A DNA stretch of 64,000 nt from Enterovibrio sp. JCM 19048 (GTDB taxonomy: Bacteria > Pseudomonadota > Gammaproteobacteria > Enterobacterales > Vibrionaceae). Every line of letters begins with the position of its first letter. The first letter of the stretch is position 1. The translations under genes and the position numbers were made by a program. Shown piece after piece: positions 31,606 through 41,543 of this stretch. Under the pieces are notes generated by a model that had not been told where the DNA came from, did not search any database, and saw only the letters and a list, made by a program, of their open reading frames with translations. The stretch spans positions 62,001 through 126,000 of the forward strand of contig BAXE01000013.1 in assembly GCA_001310415.1 (NCBI GenBank). The letters are read 5' to 3'.

Positions 31606-32774
31606 TTACGCACTGCGATAAAGCTTGGTCAGTACAAACTCGCGGTGACCCAGTGCTTCCGCGGCAGTTGCACGGCCGTTCGCTGTGCGAAGGGTCATGT
31701 CAATCAACATGTCGCCTGCGGTATCCAGATTCAGCTCGCGGCGCAGAATGCCAGACACATCCACATCCACGTGCTCGCCCATGGTACGCACGGTACGTGG
31801 GTTCGCGGTGATCTTGATAACCGGCACAATTGGGTTACCAATCACGTTACCTTGCCCGGTAGGAAACAGGTGAACCGCGAAACCTGCGGCGGCTTGCAGC
31901 GTGACACATTCTGCCGCTGCTGATGAGGTATCCATGAAATAGAGACCCGGGCCCGCTTCAGGGCGCTCTGCCGGTTTCAACACATCAACGAACTGGGTGG
32001 TTTTACCGATTTTCTGGTAGTTACCGAACGCCTTTTCTTCGATGGTGGTCAGGCCGCCTTCGATGTTGCCTTTGGTTGGCTGGCTGTCAGACAAGTCTGA
32101 GGTTTTAAACGGCTCGATAACTTCGTCCATGTAAGCCTGCCAGGTATCGAGGAACTTCTGGCCAATCTCTGGGCTAACCGCGCGGGTTTTACAGATTTGC
32201 TCTGCACCGGTCAGCTCGGAGGTTTCACCGAAACAGAGTGTTGCACCTTTGGCTGAGAATTTGTCACACAGGTTGCCCACTGTTGGGTTGGCCGCAAGGC
32301 CGGAGGTGGTGTCTGATTCGCCACACTTCATAGAAACCCAAAGCTCGCTCACGTCGCATTCTTCGCGGGTTAGCTCACTGGCGTAATGGACATACTCTTT
32401 GGCAACACGGGATGCTGCGGCAATGGTGTTGATGTCACCGTTTTGCTCAATGGCGAAACCCTGCACAGGTTTGCCTGATGCCTTGATGCCTTCCACCACA
32501 CGGTTTGTCCACGCTGGTTCAATACCGATCACGACAACCGCTGCGACGTTCGGGTTGCAACCGGTGCCAATCAGGGTGCGGAAATGCAGCTCCAAATCTT
32601 CACCGAATTGCAGGCGCCATAAGGGTGGGGCAGCGCCAGCGTGCCTTTGATGTTGTTGGCAACCGCTTCACACGCGGCGTTGGAAAGGTCATCCAAAGGC
32701 AGGATGATCACATGGTTACGCACACCGACACGGCCATTTTCGCGGCGGTAGCCCATAAATTTGTATTCGCTCAT
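31606..32774 (-). CDS. suyB: sulfolactate sulfo-lyase large subunit (UxaA family), one frame break
   Basis: The large catalytic subunit of a UxaA-type lyase, about 390 residues. Family motifs are [85 protein letters not shown] and [23 protein letters not shown]. It could in principle be an altronate or galactarate dehydratase. Separation from its SAF-domain subunit (next gene) and an HpsN-like dehydrogenase and exporter alongside favour SuyB, which releases sulfite from 3-sulfolactate to give pyruvate. GAGGTGG precedes ATG 32774. The frame breaks near 32620. Confidence 0.78.
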
Positions 32775-32776
32775 GG

Positions 32777-33064
32777 TTACCACCTCTTGGTTTTCACATT
32801 GTGGACGTGTACATGGCCGCCTTTTTTGATGTCTGCGACCGCTTTGCCGATGTCGTTGTCATACTTGATGATGGTGTCGCCGTTACTGATATCGTTCAGC
32901 GCCACCTTGTGACCAAGAGGGATTGCATCTAACGCGAGAACTTCGATGGTTTCATCGGTGTCCATCACCCATCCTGTGAGGGTCTTACCGGCTTCAAGAC
33001 CCTCAACCACGATCACGCCGACGGTGTCAGACGAATCGTGGACGAGAAAATCCGGTGCTTGCAT
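32777..33064 (-). CDS. suyA: sulfolactate sulfo-lyase small subunit (SAF domain)
   Basis: A small SAF-domain protein of 95 residues ([48 protein letters not shown]). In altronate dehydratases this domain is fused to the front of the large subunit; as a free protein ending two bases before the large subunit it matches SuyA. AGGAG lies six bases before ATG 33064, so that start is chosen over the in-frame ATG at 33070. The protein has no frame defect. Confidence 0.8.
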   Translation of the reverse strand: MQAPDFLVHDSSDTVGVIVVEGLEAGKTLTGWVMDTDETIEVLALDAIPLGHKVALNDISNGDTIIKYDNDIGKAVADIKKGGHVHVHNVKTKRW

Positions 33065-33115
33065 TTTCATCTCCTTGTGAAAGTAGGTATTGCGTTTTTT
33101 CGTTCCGTTTAAGGC

Positions 33116-34130
33116 TTACTCATTGGGCTTCAAGACCACCTTGGCGGCGGCAATACGTCCGTTAAGTAAATCGTCAAAAGCGTTCGCACCATCGCTGAGC
33201 GGGCGCTCCTGAATCCAGTCCAGTGCGCCAAGCGCACCGTAATGCATGGCTTCGAGCGTGGCTCGGAAGTCTTGCATGGTGTAGGTGTAACTGCCTGCAA
33301 AGGTCACCTCCTGAAGCGTGAACTTGCGGACATCCAACCCTTCGAGGCTGTCTTGCAACCCGACATGCACAATCACGCCGCCGGGTTTTACCGCTTGTGA
33401 CGCACCCAGGCGGGTGTGCTGGTTGCCGACACAATCAATCACGAGATCAACGGTGTTGGCTCCGACAAGCGGGTTAGTGGTTGGGTCGAATACGGTTGCG
33501 ACCTGTTGCTGCTCCACGGTGTCGCGGCGCAGTGCATTGGTTTCCGCCAGATAGATCTGTTGGCAACCCTGGGCGCGAAGGGACAGTGCCGCCGCCAGCC
33601 CCACAGCGCCACCGCCATAAACCAGCGCGCGGTTTTCGGTCAGCGGACGTTTGCTAAGCTCTGCTCCTTTGGTGACCGCATGCCAGGCGGTAGCAATGGG
33701 TTCAACCAACGAGGCTTTTGCCAGCGACATGCCTCCGGCACTAACACCAGGTTGCGTTTTGGGATTGCCACAAACTCGGCAAATGCCCCTTCACGTGGTG
33801 GCAGGGAAATGATCTGGCGTGATGGACACTGGTTCACAAAGCCTGTGGTGCAGTAATCGCAGACACCGCAGCTCACCAGTGGGTTAATGGCCACTGCCTG
33901 ACCGTCCATGTCACCGCCGCGCACGTAACCTGCACCCTCGTGGCCGAGGATCAGGGCGCCGGGCGGCGTTCGTCATGCCCGAGAAAAGCATGCAGATCAG
34001 AGCCGCAAATCCCGACAGCGCCGATTTGCACCAGCACTTCGCCCTCCTTGGGAACCGGCATCTCGGCTTGCTGGAATTGCATGGCTTTGGGGCCGGTGTA
34101 TACCAGCGCATTCATGTGTGTTTGATTCAT
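33116..34130 (-). CDS. zinc-dependent medium-chain alcohol dehydrogenase, two frame breaks
   Basis: An NAD-dependent medium-chain dehydrogenase. Visible are the catalytic-zinc site GAVGICGSDLHAFLGH, GHEGAGYV after repair, a structural-zinc segment (CGVCDYCTTGFVNQC), and the Rossmann motif YGGGAVGLAAALSLRAQG. Breaks lie near 33960 (RRPA to ALILGHEG) and 33740 (LVLVP to GMSLAKASLVEP). The start at 34130 follows TGAGG; an ATG at 34142 overlaps the SDR stop. In dihydroxypropanesulfonate clusters two extra dehydrogenases (HpsO, HpsP) interconvert the enantiomers, and this gene with the SDR next to it could fill those roles. That role is inferred from position. Confidence 0.82.
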
Positions 34131-34138
34131 CTCAGGCC

Positions 34139-34913
34139 TCATTTTGCGGTGTACCCTCCATCGAGCGAGATCATCTGGCCGCTGATGTAGTCCGATGCGC
34201 GGGAGGCAAGGAATACCGTCAGTCCGTCAAAATCACTCAGCTCACCGTTTCGCCCAATCGCAGTCATCGAAGCGTGGTGTTGGGATAACTCCTCATCACG
34301 GAACACTTTCTCAGTCAGCGGGGTCTGGAAAAATCCCGGTGCAATGGCATTGGTGGTGATTCCTTCTTTCGACCAAGCTTCAGCCATTGCCCGGGTCAGC
34401 TGCGCTACACCGCCTTTTGATGCGCCATAGGGGATGGAGTTGGCGAATGCGCGGTAAGACTGTAGCGAGCCGATGTTGATGATCTTGCCGCGACCAATTT
34501 CCCGCATCCCCGGCAGGCAAGCTTTGGCAAGAAAAAAGGGCACCGACAGGTTGAGATTCAACGTGGTGTCCCAAGTCTCCAGTGTAATTTCATCAGCAGG
34601 TTGGCGAAGGTTCACTCCTGCGGCATTCACTAAAATATTGGGAGCACCGAAATGGGTGGATGCCTTTTCCACGAAAGCGGGCAAGGTTTCCCGCTTGAGA
34701 AGATCGACCGTTTCAATGGCCGCATCGCCGCCTTCACTGGCAATGGCCACAGCGGTTTTTGCCAGTGTTTCAGCGTGGCGTCCGGCAAGCACCACCTGCA
34801 CCCGCTTTAGCGAGTGCATAGGCCATGCGTTGCCCAATGCCCGTGCCTGCACCGGTCACCAGTGCGACTTGGCCATCAAGGCAGAAAAGGTTGTCAATCA
34901 TGGTGCCTGTCAT
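34139..34913 (-). CDS. short-chain dehydrogenase, one frame break
   Basis: A classical SDR. The dinucleotide motif VALVTGAGTGIGQRMAYALA is followed by NAAGVNLRQPADEI, the active-site IPYGASKGG (YxxxK), and the family-type ending ASDYISGQMISLDGGYTAK. ATG 34913 is preferred (AGGAAGTGAG upstream); an in-frame ATG follows at 34901. The frame breaks near 34801 (AKAGA to QVVLAGRH). It sits between the Zn-dehydrogenase and the HpsN-like gene. It probably takes part in dihydroxypropanesulfonate stereoisomer conversion, but no residue identifies its substrate. Confidence 0.82.
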
Positions 34914-34940
34914 CGGTCTCACTTCCTCTTGCATCGTGGA

Positions 34941-36241
<1,301 letters not shown>

Positions 36242-36327
36242 GTCGAAAAATTCCTCGTTAAATTTTGGGCGCAACTTTCCTGTCTGGCTCATCGTGGACA
36301 AGCCAGCTAGGGGTTAAATACGTTGGG

Positions 36328-37637
36328 TTAGTCGAGAGCCCAGAGCGACAGTTCGGGTATAAATGCCAGCAGCAATACCACGGTTAACATGGATATCACG
36401 TAGGGCCCCGATCGCGCGGCAATCTTAAGTACCGAGGTCCCCGTTAATCCGGATACAACAAATAAATTCAGCCAAGTGGTGGGGTAATAAACCCGACGCC
36501 AAGTGCTGTCACCATCATGATGCAGAACTGAATGTCTTCCATGCCGATCTCCCTCGCCAGTGGCAGCAGGATAGGGGAGAGGATCAGGATGTTCGGTGTG
36601 GTTTCCATAAAACAGCCCGCAATGATCAGAATGCCAATCATGATAAGGATCAGTGCAGTGCGGCTGTCGGTCAGCGATGTCATGGTTTCCACAAAAGCCT
36701 GTGGCACTTCCAGCGCGGCCAGCGTTTGTGCCAGGGGCAGGCTGAGCGCGATGATGGGCAGAATCACGCCGTTGACCTTGGCAGAACTTTCCAGCATCTT
36801 CGGGAAGTCGCTGACTTTCAATGTGCCCTGGAAAAGGCCAATGATGATGGTGATGACCACGGCGACGGCAGCGGCTTCTGTTGGCGTAAACACCCCGGAA
36901 TAAATACCGCCGAGAATAATGACCGGCACCAGCAGGGCGTAGCGCGCATCAATTACCACGGAAATCCAGCGTTTGAATGAAAATCCCTGACGCGCGTTTT
37001 CGTAGCCATAAATGCGGTTCATCACCACGTTGGTCAGCATGATAGCCATCATCACCATCACCCCAGGTACGGCTGCTGCCAGGAATAGGGTGGAGGCGGA
37101 AATACCCAGCACCAGACCGATAATGATGTACGCGATAGAAGGCGGGATAAGGATGCCGGTACAGGCACCTGCTGCCACCAGTGCGCAGGCATAGGGTTTT
37201 GGGTAGCCTTGTTTGACCAGGCGATCGATGGTCATGCGACCCACCGCGGCTGCACCTGCGGCGTCCGAGCCTGAGATACAGGCGAAGAAGCCACAGCCCA
37301 GCACAGTGGCACTGCCGAACCCCGCCCGTGCACCGCCCACACTGGCCTCAGCGACATCGAGCAGTTTGTTTGACAGGCCTGTGCGTACCAGAACGTCACC
37401 GGTCAGGATAAACAGTGGCACGGCAATCAGAGCAAAGGCATCAATACCATCGAACAGGGATTCACCGAACAACGAAAGGGGCAATACTTCGGTGATGTAA
37501 AGCAGCGCAATAGAGCCAATCCCCAGCGAAACCCAGACCGGCACGGCCAGTGCAATCAACACCAACATGGCGATCACTGGCCCATAGAATTCCCAGCCCA
37601 GTTCGACAGCGGTTTGTTGTACGTAATAATTCAGCAC
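36328..37637 (-). CDS. TRAP transporter large permease (DctM), one frame break
   Basis: The large membrane subunit of a TRAP importer, about 436 residues and some 12 helices. Typical blocks are LFDGIDAFALIAVPLFILTGDVL, FGSATVLGCGFFACISGSDAAGAAAVG, GACTGILIPPSIAYIIIGLV, GGIYSGVFTPTEAAAVAVV and FMETTPNILILSPILLPLA. GTG 37637 with AGGGGG upstream is the likely start. The last 47 residues (LNLFVVSGLTGTSVLK onward) follow a break near 36475. It is encoded with DctQ and DctP subunits, probably to import a three-carbon sulfonate. Confidence 0.92.
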
Positions 37638-37645
37638 AGTGCCCC

Positions 37646-38160
37646 CTAATCGAACAGCTTGTTGCCTTCAAACACAGGAGTGTTCTGTGTCAGGCTTTTG
37701 ATATCGCGGTACATAGACTGTCCAAGGCGGAAGATCATCAGTGAAAATCCGAGGGGAACCGCAGCGAGAAACCAGGCCTGGCTGATACCCAAACCGTGGG
37801 TGACAGAGCCAAACTTGAGTGAGATGTCGATAGGGTGAAGCGACCAGTAGAGGCAAACAGCGCCACAATCAGGGTACAGATATCGCCAAACAGGTAGATG
37901 GCAGCTTTGCCACGGTTTGGCAGGTAATGAAGCAAGACATCAATCCGGATATGGGCACGTTCTTTCACGGCAGCCGACGCACCCACCCAGGCAAGATAGA
38001 TAAAAGCATAGCGAGCGACTTCCTCTCCCCAGATTGAGGAGTAGCTGAACACAAAGCGTCGCAGCACTTCCATAGCGATAGTGATGACGATGGTGGTGTA
38101 GAAAAACAGCAGTAGCCATCTTTCTCCATTTTCATCAATTTGTTTTAGAAAAGGTTTCAT
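37646..38160 (-). CDS. TRAP transporter small permease (DctQ), one frame break
   Basis: The small four-helix subunit of the TRAP importer. GERWLLLFFYTTIVITIAMEVLRRF and the family-typical WGEEVARYAFIYLAWVGASAAVKERAHIRID are clear. After a break near 37850 it continues FGSVTHGLGISQAWFLAAVPLGFSLMIFRLGQ. ATG 38160 is used; a TTG twelve bases upstream is also in frame. It ends nine bases before the DctM start. Confidence 0.9.
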
Positions 38161-38253
38161 CGGATATTCCAACGTCCGTTTTGGAAGAAGGCAGAAAGTG
38201 CCGCTTGAGTGACTAAAAAGGAGGCGATGCCACCCAAACGGCGGTTTTTTCAG

Positions 38254-39406
38254 CTATACATCGTGGACAAATGGACCGTCGTGGTCGTTTGCCGCATCCA
38301 GCAGTTTATTGAATGCCGCTTTTGAGCCCGCCAGTTCAGTTTTGAACGAATCCCACTCAGGCAATTGGTGACCCGCTTTGGCAGACCACAACGCCATTTC
38401 ATCGTCGTTCGGTGCGTAGAACTCGACGCCCGCCTGACGAAGTTCTGCCATGGCGTAGGCACGGGCAGCCGGTACTTTTGCCAGGTTCTGCAGTGAGGTC
38501 ACTTCGCTCGCGAACTCAATCCCTTCCTGAATGTGCGGCGGCAGGCTCTTGAACCATTCGAGGTTACAGGAGAAAACCTGTGAATCCGGCACAGCGCGGT
38601 TGAAAGTCACCCAGGAAAGTACATCTTTAAAGCCGAAGACATTTAGCGCTTCAACAGAAGGGTCGAGCGCATCGGCCACGCCTTGTTTAATCGCAGAAGG
38701 GGTTTCACCCCAGGCAACCGGCGTTGGGTTTGCGCCCAGCAAACGGTAGAACTGTTGCAGGATTTTCGAACCCGGTACGCGGAACTTTATGCCTGACATT
38801 TGATCCGGCGTTTTGATGGGGCCTTCCAGCCTTTACGCAGGGCAACCACGCGAGGTCAATCACCACATACCAAAGAGGCTTGAAGCCTTTGGCTTCCACT
38901 TTCGGGTGGATTTCCTGCTTCCATGCGTCTGATGTCACGAGGTTGATGAATTTTTGGTTTTCACCACACCAGTAAGGAATGTTGATGAGATCAACCGCCG
39001 GTGCGAACGGCGCAAAGTTGGACAGTGAATGCTGCGCCGCCTGGATAGTGCCTGCCTGCACTTTTTGCGCCAGTGCACCGCCAGCACCCAACTGACCACC
39101 CGGAGCGAGTTTCACGTAGACTTCGCCGTTGGTCATGTTCTGGATGTTTTCTTTAAAATCGAGCTGCATGATCGGGTAGCTGCGGGACGCACCAATGATG
39201 TAGGCGGTCGCAATTGTCATGGTGTACTTGGCGCGTTTTTGTCGTTCTTTTTCTTCGTTGACTGCCGCTTGTGCGGTGGTTGAGGTCAACAATGCTCCCG
39301 ACGACGCGGCAACGATAGCTGCTGTGAAGCCCGCTTTCTTGGCGATTTCAAGGAAACGGCGACGCTCTGCGTTTTGTGGGGAGTCATCCTTATTGTGAAC
39401 AGACAT
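38254..39406 (-). CDS. TRAP solute-binding protein (DctP) with Tat-type signal, two frame breaks
   Basis: The periplasmic binding protein of the TRAP importer. The N-terminus carries a twin-arginine signal (RRRFLEIAKKAGF, a hydrophobic stretch, then AQA), so it is probably exported folded. The mature part has YTMTIATAYIIGASRSYPI, KLAPGGQLGAGGALAQKVQAG, IPYWCGENQKFINL, WKAPIKTPDQMSGIKFRV, WGETPSAIKQGVADALDPS and a helical tail. Breaks lie near 38860 and 38822. AGGAAG stands before ATG 39406. It is promoter-proximal and would set substrate choice for the sulfonate cluster. Confidence 0.9.
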
Positions 39407-39425
39407 ATCTACTTCCTTTCTGCGT

Positions 39426-39647
39426 TTATCGTAAATCTGCCGACTTGCTGTCTGCCTCTTTTTCGGCAAGCAACATGGCGACGACGAAAGTCAGCGAGGC
39501 GAGGAGAAGCAAAACAAACTCCCCAACATCACCCACGCGAACAATGGATTTAGCACCCGAAGCAATCTGAATCTTGGTGGCGATTACGTTGGCAAAATAA
39601 AGAACAAAGAACACCAGCGGTAAGAGGTAGCGTCGTTTAAGCGTCAT
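39426..39647 (-). CDS. small two-helix membrane protein at the head of the TRAP operon
   Basis: A 73-residue protein with two membrane helices (LLPLVFFVLYFANVIA and FVLLLLASLTFVVAMLLA) and a charged tail. GAGGC is eight bases before the ATG. It is the first gene of the minus-strand cluster, 19 bases before the binding-protein start, so it is probably cotranscribed with the TRAP genes. I do not recognise the family; it could be an accessory subunit. Confidence 0.65.
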   Translation of the reverse strand: MTLKRRYLLPLVFFVLYFANVIATKIQIASGAKSIVRVGDVGEFVLLLLASLTFVVAMLLAEKEADSKSADLR

Positions 39648-39740
39648 CGTGTCATGCCTCGCTTTCGTCTGCTTGCTGGCGGGAATCGCCGTTTAGGATT
39701 TTTTATTTATAGCACCCACATCGAATGTAAAATGAATGTT

Positions 39741-39760
39741 AAATGTAAGCGCTTACATTT
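39741..39760. promoter_or_regulatory. LacI-type operator, perfect palindrome
   Basis: AAATGTAAGCGCTTACATTT is a perfect 20-bp palindrome with the central CG of LacI-family sites. It sits in the divergent promoter region, about 94 bases before the minus-strand cluster and 120 bases before the regulator gene. Confidence 0.85.
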
Positions 39761-39881
39761 GAAGGGTAGAAGCGAGGTCGGAAAACTGTCAAGGAAATAA
39801 CGGATAAATTTTGTACGGTAACTATAATCAGGTAAGTTCTGGTGAAGATTTCCCATTAATGAGTCAAAGAGAACGTCAGGT

Positions 39882-40940
39882 TTGGAAAAAGAGAGACAAG
39901 CATCACGTAAGCGCTTACAAAAAAGGGCAGGAGACACCCCAACAGCAGAGGATGTTGCTGTTGCAGCAGGGGTTTCTACCGCCACGGTGTCCCGCTATCT
40001 TGCTAACCCTACTTCGGTGAGTGAAAAGCGCGGCACGCTGATCCGGATGGCCATTGAGAGTCTGGGTTATATTCCGCACGGTGCCGCGCAGGCGCTGGCT
40101 TCTCAACGTTCACGAACCATCGGCGTGATTGTTCCGACGCTGGATAACGCCATATTTGCTGAGGGCATTCAGGCATTCCAGTGGCGTTTGCAGGAAAAGG
40201 GTTACACCCTGTTTATTGCCAGTTCTGACTATTCGGTGGATGAAGAGCTTGCGCAGGCCGAGCGCCTTGTCTCCCGTGGCGTAGAGGGGCTAATGCTGGT
40301 GGGCGCAGAACACCATCCCAGCCTGTTTGAACTGCTGGAGAAAAAGCAAATCCCGTATCTCTATACCTGGTCATTCAAACCTGGGATCGATCACCCATGT
40401 ATCGGTTTCGACAACTACCGCGCTTCTGCGAAACTGACCCAATTTCTCATTGATCTCGGCCACAAACAGTTTGCGGCTATTCCGGGTATTACCCGCCTTA
40501 ATGACCGAACCAAAGACCGCCTTGCCGGTTGCCTTGATACGCTGGAAAAGCAGGGGATTAGCCTGACCGCGGACAGAATCATTGAGTGCAGATACGATCT
40601 GGCGGAGAGCCGTCAGGCGCTGCGAAAGTTGATGAAAGCGGAGCCCAAACCGACGGCCATCGTGTGTGGTAATGACATCATCGCCATGGGTGCATTGCTG
40701 GAAGCGCAGGCGCTGGGCATTCGTGTACCGGAAGATCTCTCCATCGTCGGCTTTGATGACGTCGCGATGGCTTCGCATATTCACCCTGCTTTGACGACAA
40801 TGCAGGTTCCTTCGCGGGAGATGGGCACAAAAGCCGCCGATTATTTGCTGTCACGGCTGAATGAGGATCCGGTTGCGGATCATCTTGAGCTTGAAGCCAA
40901 ACTGGTGGTCAGGGAGACTACGGCAGGTGTCTCTCACTGA
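39882..40940 (+). CDS. LacI-family regulator of the sulfonate cluster
   Basis: A regulator of about 350 residues. The helix-turn-helix is TAEDVAVAAGVSTATVSRYLANP with hinge SLGYIPHGAAQALASQ, followed by a periplasmic-binding-protein-like effector domain (TIGVIVPTLDNAIFAEGI; AIVCGNDIIAMGALLEAQALGIRVPEDLSIVGFDD). The start is unclear. TTG 39882 opens the frame but has a poor site. ATG 39859 reads MSQRERQVWKK and would join this frame if one A were missing from the A-run near 39890. Divergent from the sulfonate genes and flanked by two matching palindromes, so it most likely represses them and itself until a pathway intermediate binds. Confidence 0.88.
   Translation: MEKERQASRKRLQKRAGDTPTAEDVAVAAGVSTATVSRYLANPTSVSEKRGTLIRMAIESLGYIPHGAAQALASQRSRTIGVIVPTLDNAIFAEGIQAFQWRLQEKGYTLFIASSDYSVDEELAQAERLVSRGVEGLMLVGAEHHPSLFELLEKKQIPYLYTWSFKPGIDHPCIGFDNYRASAKLTQFLIDLGHKQFAAIPGITRLNDRTKDRLAGCLDTLEKQGISLTADRIIECRYDLAESRQALRKLMKAEPKPTAIVCGNDIIAMGALLEAQALGIRVPEDLSIVGFDDVAMASHIHPALTTMQVPSREMGTKAADYLLSRLNEDPVADHLELEAKLVVRETTAGVSH
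39907..39918. promoter_or_regulatory. second LacI-type operator inside the regulator's 5' end
   Basis: GTAAGCGCTTAC repeats the core of the palindrome at 39741, 166 bases away centre to centre. It lies within the first codons of the regulator gene, suiting repression by looping or by a roadblock. Confidence 0.75.
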
Positions 40941-40952
40941 TATCCCAAGAAG

Positions 40953-40977
40953 AAAAAAAAGGGCGGAGAGCCCGCCC
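40953..40977 (-). terminator. terminator of the lipoprotein/LruC operon
   Basis: On the minus strand GGGCGG and CCGCCC form a six-bp stem with a five-base loop, followed by eight T. It lies between the convergent LacI and lipoprotein genes. Confidence 0.85.
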
Positions 40978-40998
40978 AAATCCTCCAAAGTGAAACCG

Positions 40999-41538
40999 TT
41001 ACCAAATCCAACTGGTCTGTTGGTTGTTAATGCGGGTCTGGATCGGCGTGCTGCCATCATAGAAGTAGACTTCTGCCAGCATGTAATACTGCGAATCAGC
41101 CAAGGGATAGCTCAAGTCGGCTAACCCTGCTTCAACGGTTGCCGAAGTGATCCGGCTGTTGTAGTCCGCACTGTAGGAACCATCGGCATTTTGTTCAAAT
41201 GCCCCGTAAATGGACACGTATCCTTTTGCCAGACTGTAGCCGCGAATATCAACACTGAGGTTTTGAATATCAACGCCGTTGTAGTTGAAGTCTGAAGGCA
41301 CAGATACTTCAGACATCATGGTTGCGCTGCTGGTGACATTTGGCGGGATAGTGACACTCAAACCCGTGGACGTCAGCATAGTGGCAGACGCTGTATTGCC
41401 TGTCGTCTGGCCAACCTCCTGCGTGGCACTGTCCACAATCACTTCTGAATCCGGTGAGGCTGAGGGGGACGAATCGCCACCTCCGCCACAGGCAGTGACA
41501 AAACCAATCAGAGAAATACTCAGGAATTTACGTTTCAT
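40999..41538 (-). CDS. lipoprotein of unknown function
   Basis: An intact 179-residue protein. The lipobox IGFVTAC is followed by a Gly/Ser-rich linker (GGGGDSSPSASPDSE), typical of outer-membrane lipoproteins. The rest is a Ser/Thr-rich beta domain (SVDIRGYSLAKGYVSIYGAFEQN). ATG 41538 has GGAGTG six bases upstream. It begins six bases after the LruC gene's stop, so both are probably one transcript. Vibrio-type LruC proteins often have such a small lipoprotein partner, but I cannot name this one. Confidence 0.75.
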   Translation of the reverse strand: MKRKFLSISLIGFVTACGGGGDSSPSASPDSEVIVDSATQEVGQTTGNTASATMLTSTGLSVTIPPNVTSSATMMSEVSVPSDFNYNGVDIQNLSVDIRGYSLAKGYVSIYGAFEQNADGSYSADYNSRITSATVEAGLADLSYPLADSQYYMLAEVYFYDGSTPIQTRINNQQTSWIW

Positions 41539-41543
41539 CGTGA

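Noticed and set aside
31606-33064. Altronate or galactarate dehydratase (UxaA/GarD)
   Set aside because: Those are normally single fused proteins in hexuronate operons. Here the subunits are separate and lie with an HpsN-like enzyme, an exporter and a TRAP importer.
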